64,000 bases of DNA from an uncultured Prevotellaceae bacterium (GCA_902776195.1 CACYPF010000005.1:1-64000), one strand, 5' to 3'; shown: positions 34,369 to 43,442, counted from the first letter of the stretch. Notes: generated from the sequence alone by a model not told the origin. Made by a program: numbers and translations.

Positions 34369-37209
34369 TTACTTCACAATCACCTTGACGCTCCTATTGC
34401 CAATCTTCACAACCGCAATGGAACCAGCCTTTAGGTTTGTGTTGATAACAGCACGACCATTCTGACTAATAACAGAACCAATCTGTGTGCCATTGATGGC
34501 ATAAGCACTGACCTGCATACCATCATCGGCACCCTGAACACTCAGCACACCGCCCACACTCTGTATCATCACAGCGTTGGCAGGCACGTTGGCTATGCCG
34601 TCGATGATGCCCTCCGTCTTAGGCTCCTGGTCTATCCAGCACAGTGTGGCAGTGACAGTCTCCGAGTTCTCATAGCCAGCCTTTGCCGCATAGACGCTGA
34701 TGTTATAGGTCACGCCCAACTGCACCTCATTGGTGGTATAGGTTCCCATATCCTCGTCTGTGATGCTCGACACACAAGTAGCCCCTTCCGTCTCGCTGCT
34801 GAACGTCAGTTTTCCATTCTGATAGCTGATGGAAGGCTTCTCGCATTTCTTCGTTTCTGGAGTCACAGGCTCGACATCCTCCTGAATATAGAAGAAATCT
34901 TTCCAAGGTGCTGTGGATTGATAAGCAGTCAGGCTGCCATAAGGGATTGTCAATGCACAGTTCCACTTGTTGATATTATCCAGGGCTTGAGTGCCACAAG
35001 TGGGTGGAACTGTACCCCGACTGATTATCTTTACAACAGATTTACAGTCATAGAAAGCCTCACGACCAATACTGTTTAGGTTTGATCCAAGTGTCACCGA
35101 CTCAAGAGCCGTACATCCGTAGAAAGACTTGTCAGCCACACTCGTCACCTCATCACCAATCACCAATTCCTTCAAGCCCGTACTTCCATAAAAAGCAGAC
35201 TCGCCAATTGTTCCCGTGTTGGCAACAGTAGCTTTGAAGTTGCCTGTAATCCCGCTAAAGGCTGATTTGTCGATAAAACCTTTGTTGCATACAGCCAGGG
35301 TGTCCTGAATGTTTGCATCCTTAAATGCAGACTCCGAGATTTTACCCTGATTTGCGATAATGGCTCTTACCAGGCCTGTACACCCTTGGAATGCTGATAT
35401 GCCGATACTTCCATTGTTCTTTATCGACAGATCCTTGATGTTCGTACACTCATAGAAAGCATAGTTACCTATACTACCGTCAAATGACAAATCAAGGTTC
35501 TTTAGAAATAAGTTACGATAGAACGTATAAGGCTTCACTTCTTTCACTGACAATTTTACGTTCTGAAACAGAACTCCGTCTCCTATCTTTATGCTTTCAG
35601 CTTCATCACCATAAATACAGTCTATGGCTTCACATGTACGCTCTGAAGGGCTAACGGGAACATACTTCACACCGTCAACTATAAAGCAGGAACTCAAATA
35701 CGGATAAATGGTCTTAATGTCTGACTTAATAGATGTGTATTGGTCGTTAGACACATAGTTATACGTGCCTATTGCATTGGCATATCCATTCGGAGGTGTG
35801 TTGGTAAGCCAAATGGTTTTCACTGGTTTGTCATTTGCAAAAGCACTACTTCCAATAGACGTTACACCAGTTCCTATAGTCAAAGAACTCAGTGAAGTAC
35901 CTGCAAACGCAGAAGCACCAATACTTGTGACGCTGTTGGGAATCTGTATTACTGTCAGTCCACCACATTTGTTGAATGCCTTTTCTTTGATGGTTTCTAC
36001 TTTTTCTCCAATCTTTACAGATAACAAACCTGTACATCCGTCAAAAGCAGAAGTTCCGATCTCTGTTACCTTGTCGTGAATAGTTAATGCTTTTAATGCA
36101 CTCCATCCATTAAAGGCGTAATTGTTGATGGTAGTAATAGATTCTGGAATGGTCAACTCTGTGATTTCCGTACTCTCATCACTGAACAAATGTCCCGCAA
36201 TTTTTAAAGGATTTGATGTGTCATTACCAAACCCAATTTTGCACCATGCCTCTAAGTCCTTGACTACGACCTGCTGAAGTTTAGTGCACTCAGAAAATGC
36301 AGAATTCCCGACACTTTTGACGCTATACGGTATCAAGATAGACGATAATGCAGTTCCTGAAAATGCAGAGTTGCCAATAGAGGTTATATTATTTGACATA
36401 GTCACAGATTCCAAACCACTACAGCCACTAAATGCGGAACTCCCAATAGTTGTCACTTCTTCACCAAATATAACATCCTTAATGGATTTTAATCCACTAA
36501 ACCAACTGCCTGCTTCTTTACAATGCAAAGTCACACTTGTCAAGCCACTACATCCTTCGAACGCAGAAGAGCCAATGCTCGTCACACTGTTGGGGATGGT
36601 CACAGAGGTCAGGCCACTACAGTCTTTGAACGCAGAATAACGAATACTTGTTACTTCATCTCCAAATATAACATCCTTAATGGATTTTAATCCACTAAAC
36701 CAACTGCCAACTTCTTTACAGTGCAAAGTCACACTCGTCAAGCCACTACAGCCATTGAACGCATTATTCTCGATGCTCGTAACAGAGTTCGGGATGATTA
36801 GACTCGTCAAACTATTACAGTTTCGGAATGCATATTGGTCAATACTCATCACGGAATTGCCAATAATCACACTCGTCAAGCCATTACATTCATTGAATGC
36901 AGACCAACCGATGCTTGTCACAGAATTTGGTATGGATACACTAGTCAAGTCATCTGCTTCGAATGCATTTGCACCAATGCTCGTCACAGAATAATCTTTT
37001 CCATTGTACGTTACGGTAGCAGGGATAACAACATTACCTGAATATACATAATCTCCAGAAGCTACGGATAATTCCGTTTTGTTGTTAGTCCATTTGTAAT
37101 AGATTTTCTTACCATCAGCATTCTCTACCGCAATGTCATAGGCAAAAGCCTTTGCTCCAACCATACTCATGAGCATGGTGAGGAGAAATGTAAGTTTAAA
37201 TTGTTTCAT
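34369..37209 (-). CDS. BspA-like leucine-rich repeat surface protein with T9SS-type C-terminus
   Basis: This 946-residue protein has a signal peptide (FLLTMLMSMVGAKAFA). Residues ~50-770 are about 25 LRR_5 units of 22-24 residues of the form IPNSVTSIGxxAFxxCxxLTSV. A spacer with YQNGKLTFSSETEGATC follows. The C-terminal ~80 residues (VYxINGxxIG-like QVSAYAINGTQIGSV, then GSIAVVKIGNRSVKV) match a type IX secretion sorting domain. BspA proteins bind host or bacterial surface proteins such as fibronectin. Two LRR blocks (DNA near 36480 and 36679) are almost identical, indicating recent internal duplication. Confidence 0.92.
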   Translation of the reverse strand: MKQFKLTFLLTMLMSMVGAKAFAYDIAVENADGKKIYYKWTNNKTELSVASGDYVYSGNVVIPATVTYNGKDYSVTSIGANAFEADDLTSVSIPNSVTSIGWSAFNECNGLTSVIIGNSVMSIDQYAFRNCNSLTSLIIPNSVTSIENNAFNGCSGLTSVTLHCKEVGSWFSGLKSIKDVIFGDEVTSIRYSAFKDCSGLTSVTIPNSVTSIGSSAFEGCSGLTSVTLHCKEAGSWFSGLKSIKDVIFGEEVTTIGSSAFSGCSGLESVTMSNNITSIGNSAFSGTALSSILIPYSVKSVGNSAFSECTKLQQVVVKDLEAWCKIGFGNDTSNPLKIAGHLFSDESTEITELTIPESITTINNYAFNGWSALKALTIHDKVTEIGTSAFDGCTGLLSVKIGEKVETIKEKAFNKCGGLTVIQIPNSVTSIGASAFAGTSLSSLTIGTGVTSIGSSAFANDKPVKTIWLTNTPPNGYANAIGTYNYVSNDQYTSIKSDIKTIYPYLSSCFIVDGVKYVPVSPSERTCEAIDCIYGDEAESIKIGDGVLFQNVKLSVKEVKPYTFYRNLFLKNLDLSFDGSIGNYAFYECTNIKDLSIKNNGSIGISAFQGCTGLVRAIIANQGKISESAFKDANIQDTLAVCNKGFIDKSAFSGITGNFKATVANTGTIGESAFYGSTGLKELVIGDEVTSVADKSFYGCTALESVTLGSNLNSIGREAFYDCKSVVKIISRGTVPPTCGTQALDNINKWNCALTIPYGSLTAYQSTAPWKDFFYIQEDVEPVTPETKKCEKPSISYQNGKLTFSSETEGATCVSSITDEDMGTYTTNEVQLGVTYNISVYAAKAGYENSETVTATLCWIDQEPKTEGIIDGIANVPANAVMIQSVGGVLSVQGADDGMQVSAYAINGTQIGSVISQNGRAVINTNLKAGSIAVVKIGNRSVKVIVK

Positions 37210-37290
37210 AATATTTTATATAAAGATTCATATACTTTACAGAACTTATTGACATCCATATAATATTTAGGGGTGAATAGATAATAGATT

Positions 37291-37686
37291 TTATAAAAAA
37301 AGGTTTGTATTTTGGGGGAGTCCAGAATCAACGGAAGTTCCACAGACCAATTCTAAATTATTCGTGTTAATTAAAGCATATCCACTAATTCTACAAGCGG
37401 AGAATTCTTTGTAATCTAGTTTTTCTTCTCCTACAGTAGATTTCCATATCTTAACAGTTGCAGTACCTTTATAACAATAGTTGCTATCAGGATTGCTGCA
37501 TTCCTTTGCCTCTTCAATAAAAACATTAATAAATTCAGCATTAGGAATAAGCTTTGACCCCAATCGGATATTTTGCTTTTTGAGTATTTCTTTCCTAATT
37601 CTACTTTCAATTGTTTCTTCTACGTTTGGTTTTGAGGAACCTTTTTTGAAAGGTTTTTCAACTTCACTCGATAATAAACCAGCCAT
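37291..37686 (-). CDS. Hypothetical protein, 131 residues
   Basis: This is a hydrophilic protein without signal peptide or membrane segment. The N-terminal third is basic and helical (ETIESRIRKEILKKQN). The rest contains four cysteines (ECSNPDSNYC, SACRISG, ELVCG) and short β-strands. I do not recognise the family. It is more AT-rich than the core genes. It starts a few nucleotides after the 3' half of the split RNA locus, and an in-frame TAG lies 21 nt before the ATG, so this start is fairly secure. It could be a foreign gene. Confidence 0.5.
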   Translation of the reverse strand: MAGLLSSEVEKPFKKGSSKPNVEETIESRIRKEILKKQNIRLGSKLIPNAEFINVFIEEAKECSNPDSNYCYKGTATVKIWKSTVGEEKLDYKEFSACRISGYALINTNNLELVCGTSVDSGLPQNTNLFL

Positions 37687-37703
37687 ACGCCAAAATTTTC
37701 TTG

Positions 37704-37934
37704 CCTATAGCAACCCAGATTCAGCGGTTAGTATTGTTAAACGAAAAGACGTGGGTACTCTACTTCTCGCCTATCCCGCTGCTGGGCTCTCGCATTGCCT
37801 TGACCAGGATAAACAACTCGAGATAGCCCACGCCGAGATATATTGATAATGCCCATTATAACAATAGGCAGGATACAATACACCTGAAGTGGACGTTCCA
37901 GTTGTGTATCTTCTGGTCTTGAATTTGCGAGATT
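37704..37934 (-). ncRNA. 3' part of a structured RNA gene split by the mobile element (candidate)
   Basis: Read on the minus strand this block contains GCCTATT-GTTAT-AATGGGC (7-bp hairpin) and GGGCT-AT-CTCG paired with CGAG-AGCCC. It also has segments complementary to the other side of the mobile element: GAAGATA (37913-37907) with TATCTTC (43687-43681), and AACGTCC (37897-37891) with GGACGTT (43703-43697). Its 3' end (ACCGCTG and GGTTGCT near 37704-37722) can pair with the 5' end of the other half (CAGCGGGT and AGTAGCC). No protein frame explains these pairings. Family not recognised. It may be non-functional now, because its promoter half is 5.7 kb away. Confidence 0.45.
37921..37934. repeat. 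attL candidate (14-bp direct repeat)
   Basis: GAATTTGCGAGATT, 123 nt before the integrase ATG. It is identical to 43659-43672. The sequence lies in the apical loop of the reconstituted RNA hairpin, where the minus strand reads TGAATCTCGCAAATTCA after rejoining. Confidence 0.72.
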
Positions 37935-38057
37935 TTTGCACAACTAACGTAATTGTCTTATTTACTGACGATTAAGAGTGTTTGTAGATTTCTATTTGGA
38001 AAGAAAATAACCCACAAAAAGAACAAATGGAAGTTTAACAAATATAAAAAGCGGCTT

Positions 38058-39617
38058 ATGCAAATATTAAATGATGTAAAAATTAGTTTTAACTTTAATC
38101 TTCGGCATCCGCGCCGGAATGAAAGTACGACACAGATTTATTGTGTGGTAAAGGTGAATAATAAGCAACTGAAAATACCTACTGCCTTAAAAGTTTATTC
38201 GTACCAATGGGATAGACGGAAACAAGAATGTAAGGTGCTTTCCAATATGATAGATAGTGAACGTACCTACAATATTGCAGCCAACTTGAAACTATTTGAA
38301 ATTAAGTGCAAAATTAACGAAATAATTGACTACCTTTGCACCGATGAAACTTCCCACAATGCCACTGAAATAGAAGGATATGTACGGGAATCGCTAACAA
38401 TATATTCAAGTAAAACAGGTATGGCCAACAGAAATGCAGTTCCTCCGAAACGCACTATAACAGCAACAAAATTGCTGAAACAGGCGTTTGATAGTTACTA
38501 TAAAACAAATGGCAATCAAAAGCCATCCACCATTATTGCACAACAAAACAGACTAAAGAAATTCTTTGTCTACATTGCAGAAGCCCAAAAAGGAGATAGC
38601 CTACGTTTATTGACTCAAGAGGGGCTAAATGACTATAAAGAGTGGTTAGTCAATAAGGCTAATGAAAGTGACAAAACAAAAATGGGCGCAAATGCTATTA
38701 ACCAATTTTGCCAACTGATAGCCCGTTTAATAAATGATGTTTTGTCCGTAAAATCAGAATATCGAAGGTACAATATTCAATTGGTAAGGTATGTAACTAT
38801 AACGGACTCAAGAAAGAAAGAGGAAAAATTCAAACGTGCATTGACGAAGAAAGAAGTCAATACATTTATGGCATACAGACCACAGAATGAGAAAGAACAA
38901 GAGATTAAAGACCTGTTTACTCTGCAACTAAATACCGGGGTACGAAAAGGTGATTTAGTTCGTTTAATAAATGGTGAATATATGACTGACGAGGAAGAAC
39001 CGGATTATTTTATTGTTGAGACAGAAAAGGAGGAAATTACTGCAGTTGTGGAATGTGAACACATAGAAGCGTTCAATGGCAAATACCCTAATGGATTGAA
39101 GCAGGTAAATATCAATAGTTCGGCATTTGAAGGTGTCTATAATAATGCCATTAAAACCATCTTCAAGAAATGCGGACTTAGCCAAATAGAACATTATAAA
39201 GAGAATGTTGCAGGCCGAAATGTGGAGAAGTCTGGACCACTAAATGAGTTAATCAGTAACCATTGGCTACGCCACACTTTTATAACGTTCAAACTCCGAG
39301 AGGGTATGCGTCCCGACAGACTTTGCTATATGACAGGACACGCCGATGACCGGATGATTAAAGAGGTCTATGAACATCTAACAAAGACCGACAAGATTAA
39401 GGCAGTAAAAAAGGAAAAAGAACGTATGACAGGCATGGTGGCCGATGACACGTTAGACGGTGAAATTATTGCCGAACAGACAAGAGAAAACTACAAGTTG
39501 AAGAAACAGATAACCAAACTTGAAACGGAAAAGGAAACAAGTGAATTTGATGCTATGACTTTCCTTGAACAAACAAAATACATAAACGACAAAATCAAAC
39601 ATTCCTGCGAAGAATAA
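38058..39617 (+). CDS. Tyrosine recombinase / site-specific integrase
   Basis: Start chosen at ATG 38058 (MQILNDVKISFNFNLR), which gives 519 residues and the usual Arm-type DNA-binding start of Bacteroidota integrases; the frame is open further up to 37953 but without family similarity. A SAM-like core-binding domain spans about residues 140-250. The catalytic domain has NTGVRKGDLVRL (Arg I), HWLRHTF (HxxR) and MTGHADDRMIKEVYEHL (His and nucleophile Tyr). It catalyses integration and excision at att sites. A coiled-coil tail (~460-510) is unusual but occurs in some element integrases. Its position next to the left repeat fits an integrase that recombines this element. Confidence 0.92.
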   Translation: MQILNDVKISFNFNLRHPRRNESTTQIYCVVKVNNKQLKIPTALKVYSYQWDRRKQECKVLSNMIDSERTYNIAANLKLFEIKCKINEIIDYLCTDETSHNATEIEGYVRESLTIYSSKTGMANRNAVPPKRTITATKLLKQAFDSYYKTNGNQKPSTIIAQQNRLKKFFVYIAEAQKGDSLRLLTQEGLNDYKEWLVNKANESDKTKMGANAINQFCQLIARLINDVLSVKSEYRRYNIQLVRYVTITDSRKKEEKFKRALTKKEVNTFMAYRPQNEKEQEIKDLFTLQLNTGVRKGDLVRLINGEYMTDEEEPDYFIVETEKEEITAVVECEHIEAFNGKYPNGLKQVNINSSAFEGVYNNAIKTIFKKCGLSQIEHYKENVAGRNVEKSGPLNELISNHWLRHTFITFKLREGMRPDRLCYMTGHADDRMIKEVYEHLTKTDKIKAVKKEKERMTGMVADDTLDGEIIAEQTRENYKLKKQITKLETEKETSEFDAMTFLEQTKYINDKIKHSCEE

Positions 39618-39681
39618 GACAAAAATCTGTCTGTCCGTGTAGAAATTTCAAAGAAAAGATTTAAATCTGAAATAAAATGAG

Positions 39682-39689
39682 TACCTTTG
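39682..39689 (+). promoter_or_regulatory. -7 box of the lipoprotein operon leader
   Basis: TACCTTTG is present, with only a poor TTTA 18 nt upstream. It would start transcription about 290 nt before the first lipoprotein gene and so include the whole nested hairpin below. Confidence 0.45.
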
Positions 39690-39771
39690 CATCGTAAAAT
39701 TTAAAATGTCTGCCTATGATATAGAAAACAAATAAAGACAAATAGAAAAGATGCGTTAGCAAATATTCTTA

Positions 39772-39888
39772 CTTCTGAAAATCGGGAAAATTTAAAGAAG
39801 CAGTCAGAGTAGATGTTAATGCTCACGTCACGACGTGGGCTTTTAACTCGTATAAGACTGCAAGGTTTATTTCCCGATACCTCAGAAG
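39772..39888. other. 117-nt nested hairpin in the mobile element
   Basis: Five consecutive helices nest without conflict: CTTCTGA/TCAGAAG (39772-39778 with 39882-39888), ATCGGGAAA/TTTCCCGAT (39781-39789 with 39870-39878), GCAGTC/GACTGC (39800-39805 with 39856-39861), GTTAA/TTAAC (39815-39819 with 39843-39847) and GCTCACGTC/GACGTGGGC (39821-39829 with 39832-39840). This makes about 36 base pairs. The inner hairpin plus TTTT (39841-39844) could terminate transcription. A further pair TTAGAC/GTCTAA (39890/39925) follows. It may be an attenuating leader of the lipoprotein genes or a single-strand replication or packaging signal of the element. Confidence 0.65.
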
Positions 39889-39981
39889 ATTAGACGTAGC
39901 GACTGGTCCACGTTTTTCTTTTCTGTCTAACCTCAGTACCTGGGCCACACAATTATTGCAATAATAAAAAATCGGGAAAAA

Positions 39982-40404
39982 ATGAAAACATTAAAAACAA
40001 CTTTAATGCTGTTGGCCATGATGGTTACGGCCATAACCTTCACAGCCTGCGGTGATGATGACGATGACAATGGCGAAGGTAATTCTGCACTTGTCGGTAC
40101 GTGGGATTTAATCTCACTCGTCACAGACGGAAAGGACGAAACGCCTCCTAATGCCTATTGGGTCTTTACGGAAAATAAAGTTACCGTCCATGATAGAACG
40201 GACATTATGAATGGTAATGCTGTTGACTACACTTACGATGCTGGAACCAAAACACTAACTATTGCTTTTGGTGTAGCCAAATACAAAGTTCTGACATTAT
40301 CATCTACCACTCTCAAAATTCAGTCCATCGGCTCAGAAATAGAAGTTGAGTACAATGGTCAAAAACTTGAATATACTGATGTAATAACTTTTAAAAAGCG
40401 ATAA
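39982..40404 (+). CDS. Lipocalin-like lipoprotein (mobile element cargo)
   Basis: This 140-residue protein has a lipoprotein signal peptide (TTLMLLAMMVTAITFTAC) and an acidic run GDDDDDNGEG after the cysteine, predicting surface export. The domain begins ALVGTWDLISLVTDG and has short strands with DYTYDAGTKTLTIAF and VEYNGQKLEYTDVITF, the layout of lipocalin-like DUF4923/5004 proteins. It is related in design to the chromosomal lipoprotein at 33916-34317. It is 3 nt upstream of the next lipoprotein gene, forming a two-gene operon behind the nested hairpin. Confidence 0.78.
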   Translation: MKTLKTTLMLLAMMVTAITFTACGDDDDDNGEGNSALVGTWDLISLVTDGKDETPPNAYWVFTENKVTVHDRTDIMNGNAVDYTYDAGTKTLTIAFGVAKYKVLTLSSTTLKIQSIGSEIEVEYNGQKLEYTDVITFKKR

Positions 40405-40407
40405 GAT

Positions 40408-41268
40408 ATGAAACAAATTAGAAATTATATAGCACTTGTATTAATGTCATGCTTTGTTGCCGCTTTTCAAAGTTGTGCAAATGGAGGCAAGGCCGGAACT
40501 GACGAAAATTCCGTTGAAGGCGCTAAAATGAAAATAGTATTATTCAATGATGATACGGGTTCCATATTTGACGAAAACGAACAAAGAATATGTGGTTTTG
40601 AGTTGTCGGGTGGACGCACTGGAACCATAACCATCCGCACGTCTACAGATATTGATTTGTTTGGTACAAATACACACCGTTTCTACATTCAAGGAAACTA
40701 TGCCTATGCCGAATATGGGGATGCTATTAGAGACCGAACAGAAAACGGAATTCCTGTCAAGAAAGTTGAGCAAGGTAGTGAAATACATTTTTATCTTATA
40801 CCGGGTGCAAACGTAACAAATACACCGAAAGTAACTGAGAAGAAAGAAGAAAGAAAATCGGAAACAACCGAGCGTGAAGTTCCCACCTCTACTAACACTT
40901 GGACGGGGGCATCTTCTATGGATGAATTAAAGCAAAAACTTAATGGAACATATTGGCATTTGAACGACCGGGGAATGATGCGTAAATTTCATTTCTCCAA
41001 TGGTGGTGTAACAATGTACAGCGGATTGGCTAATCGCGGCCAATGGACTGACCAACATTCCTATTCGTCTTATGAAGTTAAAATGCATCGTGATACAGAT
41101 GGAAATAATTTTGTTGCTGTCTCTTTTGGTGGTGAAGATGAAAAGATGGAATACCGGGGCTTTTCAATGGCATTTGCAAAAAGATGTATGATAGTTGTCT
41201 TATTCCAATTTGGAAATCCCGTAGGACAACTAAAGTATGGAGATTATAATTGGAGTGATGAACTATAA
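40408..41268 (+). CDS. Lipoprotein of unknown function (mobile element cargo)
   Basis: This 286-residue protein has signal peptide and lipobox (LVLMSCFVAAFQSC at residues ~12-24). The N-terminal domain (30-130) has IVLFNDDTGSIFDENEQR and DLFGTNTHRFYIQGNYAYAE. A Lys/Glu/Thr linker (~135-165) leads to a C-terminal β domain containing LNGTYWHLNDRGMMRKF and SGLANRGQWTDQHSY. I do not recognise either domain. It follows the lipocalin-like gene by 3 nt and ends at a hairpin terminator, so the two are expressed together. A cell-surface role (exclusion, adhesion or immunity) is only a guess. Confidence 0.62.
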   Translation: MKQIRNYIALVLMSCFVAAFQSCANGGKAGTDENSVEGAKMKIVLFNDDTGSIFDENEQRICGFELSGGRTGTITIRTSTDIDLFGTNTHRFYIQGNYAYAEYGDAIRDRTENGIPVKKVEQGSEIHFYLIPGANVTNTPKVTEKKEERKSETTEREVPTSTNTWTGASSMDELKQKLNGTYWHLNDRGMMRKFHFSNGGVTMYSGLANRGQWTDQHSYSSYEVKMHRDTDGNNFVAVSFGGEDEKMEYRGFSMAFAKRCMIVVLFQFGNPVGQLKYGDYNWSDEL

Positions 41269-41277
41269 TGTTGAGAG

Positions 41278-41295
41278 GGGTTGCGATTGCAACCC
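41278..41295. terminator. Terminator between lipoprotein operon and serine recombinase
   Basis: GGGTTGC/GCAACCC stem with a 4-nt loop lies between two convergent genes. The T run is weak (TTCTT) on the plus side, and there are few T residues on the minus side. Confidence 0.5.
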
Positions 41296-41298
41296 TTC

Positions 41299-41961
41299 TT
41301 AATAATCCCTTGCTATAAGCCTTTTCACACTCTCTGCTGAATGACTTCCACCCCTTGAAGTCTTATAGCCGTGTTCGTTCAGATAACGTGCAATCTGCGA
41401 GAAATTAGACCATCCTTCCTTCTGTAATTGCCGAATGGCTGAAAGGCTCTGAATGTTGTTAGTGTTTGTCTGGGCCTTCCGTTTAATGGTGGTCGTAGCC
41501 TTTTCAATTTCTGCCGTTGTGAAAATACGTGGATTGCCGAGGCTATACCCTTGGGCTTTCTTGGCAGCAAGGGCGGCTTTTGTGCGTTTGGAAATTAGGA
41601 GGCGTTCCTGCTCTGCGAGACCTGAATATATCGCAAGTGTTAGAACATCATTAACCATTGGCATATCGAGGGCACGAAACTTGATGCTGTTTTCACGCAA
41701 GGCGAAAATAAATGAAACCTTACGACTCAGGCGGTCAAGTTTCGCAAGAAGCAATACCGCATTTTCGCGTTTACAGGCATAAAGTGCTTTCTCGAGTTCC
41801 GGCCGTGCATCGTTCTTACCGGATTCCTGCTCTTGATATTCGGCAATCAGTTCGGCATCAGCCTCAGCCTTGATAAAATTGTGAACAGCCTCAGCCTGTG
41901 CCTCAAGTCCGAGATTCTGACGCTTGGTAGATGTGCGATAGTATGCGATGTACTTTGTCAT
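41299..41961 (-). CDS. Serine recombinase (resolvase/invertase family)
   Basis: This 220-residue protein has an N-terminal catalytic domain KYIAYYRTSTKRQNLGLEAQ with nucleophile Ser11, and LLLAKLDRLSRKVSFIF containing the active-site arginines. The C-terminal helix-turn-helix is WSNFSQIARYLNEHGYKTSRG. It cuts and rejoins DNA through a 5'-phosphoserine link, resolving cointegrates or inverting segments. Within this element it most likely resolves multimers or replaces the integrase in some step. It is driven by a perfect promoter (42020-41990). Confidence 0.9.
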   Translation of the reverse strand: MTKYIAYYRTSTKRQNLGLEAQAEAVHNFIKAEADAELIAEYQEQESGKNDARPELEKALYACKRENAVLLLAKLDRLSRKVSFIFALRENSIKFRALDMPMVNDVLTLAIYSGLAEQERLLISKRTKAALAAKKAQGYSLGNPRIFTTAEIEKATTTIKRKAQTNTNNIQSLSAIRQLQKEGWSNFSQIARYLNEHGYKTSRGGSHSAESVKRLIARDY

Positions 41962-41989
41962 AACTTTAAACTAATTGATTTTTCTGATG

Positions 41990-42020
41990 CAAAGGTACGA
42001 ATAAAATTTTATTTCACAAA
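41990..42020 (-). promoter_or_regulatory. Promoter of the serine recombinase
   Basis: On the minus strand TTTG (42020-42017), a 19-nt spacer and TACCTTTG (41997-41990) match the host consensus exactly, so the element is adapted to Bacteroidota transcription. Confidence 0.8.
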
Positions 42021-42181
42021 ACCTAAACGTTCATTTAATATTTGTGAAGCATATTTTTAACATTATTTATACCCAATACCCTTAAACATATGTGATAGAA
42101 AATTCATAAAAAAGACTTGATTAACCTACTAACCTCTGCTATTTATAATGTGAAAGGGTACATTAGCCCTGCATTAATATA

Positions 42182-43027
42182 ATGACAAATATAAAATACA
42201 GATTTAGGATTGACCGCTTAGAGGTCAGTTACACAGCATCGGAGGACGTGCTTGAGTCACTGTCAGAATTGGCAGAAGGTTGTTTCGGAGAAGAATATCA
42301 AGATAACGTAAAACTTGTTAGGGTAGATAGCCGGAACTATAAGAATGAATTTGAGGTGTACACCATTAGCGAAACCGGATGGCAGGCATATGGACTATTG
42401 CAGTTTGGAAGTCCTAACCCACATCGTCAATATGTATATCTGTCTGTCTTGAATGAAAGGTTATATGACGGTGGGCTGCACCTGCTGACGTACATTGAAA
42501 GCGTGTTGCACCTATCGTTCTTAAGGGTGTCGAAACTTGATATTGCCTTAGATGCTAATTGGAACTTGGTACGCAGTTTTTATCGGATATGGCGAAATCC
42601 TGATTATGCTTTTATACTCCTGGGCCATCGTACCATTGAGGATATGACAGAGAATATAAGTGAAATGATACACATTAGTACAGGAACACGAAAAAACATT
42701 AGTAAAAACCGCTCTTTCAGCCTTTCTAACAGCGAAAACAGCCTCAGCCTTACAGGATATAACAAAAGCAACGAAATTGCAGCGACAAAGAAAAAGTACA
42801 TAGCAGATGCTACGGAGTTCAAGAAGATTTACCGGCTTGAAGTACGAATGTCAAGTTACAAGGAGGTTAGAAAAACACTTGGTACATTGCCGATGAATGA
42901 TGAAGAACTTTATTGCAGGCTGACAGATGAAAATACATTGTTGAGGCTGTTTGTCACTTGCTTGTCCCGATTGATAAGAGTTAAGCAAGGGCGCAAGGTG
43001 TATGGTTTGTTGGAGTGTTTGACATAA
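42182..43027 (+). CDS. Replication initiation protein (Rep_trans-like)
   Basis: This 281-residue protein has features of the replication-initiation-factor family (Rep_trans, used by rolling-circle plasmids, filamentous phages and some integrative elements). These are an N-terminal FRIDRLEVSYTA, the core LRVSKLDIALDANWNLVRSFY, then LTGYNKSNEI and YRLEVRMSSYKEVRKTL. It would nick the element's origin and start single-strand replication. The catalytic Tyr is not identified with certainty; the Tyr in GYNKSNE is a candidate. The upstream 220 nt hold divergent promoters for this gene and the recombinase and no other gene. Confidence 0.7.
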   Translation: MTNIKYRFRIDRLEVSYTASEDVLESLSELAEGCFGEEYQDNVKLVRVDSRNYKNEFEVYTISETGWQAYGLLQFGSPNPHRQYVYLSVLNERLYDGGLHLLTYIESVLHLSFLRVSKLDIALDANWNLVRSFYRIWRNPDYAFILLGHRTIEDMTENISEMIHISTGTRKNISKNRSFSLSNSENSLSLTGYNKSNEIAATKKKYIADATEFKKIYRLEVRMSSYKEVRKTLGTLPMNDEELYCRLTDENTLLRLFVTCLSRLIRVKQGRKVYGLLECLT

Positions 43028-43114
43028 AAGTCAAGTTGAAAGCAAAAGAATTGATACTATTTCCCCCTTGAATGGGGGATTTTCTTTTCCGGCTCTGCTT
43101 TTTCAATCTATTGG

Positions 43115-43297
43115 TTAATTGGCTGAGGCTGTCCGTTTTTGGGCATAATACTCTTTAAGAGACTTTGAAATTTTCTCTTTTGTCTCGTCGCTCACCGGAT
43201 GGTTTTTCATGGCCCTGCTAATGTGCCATTTGTGGGTGGCTGTCTTGCTCCGATGCAGGAGCCTCATTGATATTCTGCGTTTGGTATCACTATTCAT
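43115..43297 (-). CDS. Small basic NUMOD3-like DNA-binding protein
   Basis: This 60-residue, strongly basic protein ends HPVSDETKEKISKSLKEYYA, which matches the NUMOD3-type helix motif (SxETKxKISxSLK) found as a DNA-binding module in homing endonucleases and in small phage or plasmid proteins. The N-terminal half MNSDTKRRISMRLLHRSKTA is Arg-rich. Without a nuclease domain it may act as a regulator or excisionase-like accessory factor of the element. The short length and low complexity leave room for a chance frame. Confidence 0.5.
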   Translation of the reverse strand: MNSDTKRRISMRLLHRSKTATHKWHISRAMKNHPVSDETKEKISKSLKEYYAQKRTASAN

Positions 43298-43442
43298 TAT
43301 TGAAGTGGTTATATCTATAAATATTGCCGTTAGAGGATAGTAAGTCCATATTTTGCAGAAAATTTTTGCCGGAAAAAATCCGGAGCAATCCGTTCTATAG
43401 TATTTAGGTTAGGAGGCTCACGTACTCAATCTGAGTGCGGGA

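Noticed and set aside
37737-37943. 68-codon protein frame across attL (and its ~100-codon extension when the flanks are rejoined)
   Set aside because: It has no start codon with context and runs through several stable hairpins. Paired ends and a promoter without a start codon fit an RNA gene better. A protein is not fully excluded.
39772-39888. Integron attC site or retron msr
   Set aside because: The arms lack the paired RYYYAAC/GTTRRRY boxes at the correct places, and no integron integrase or reverse transcriptase is present.
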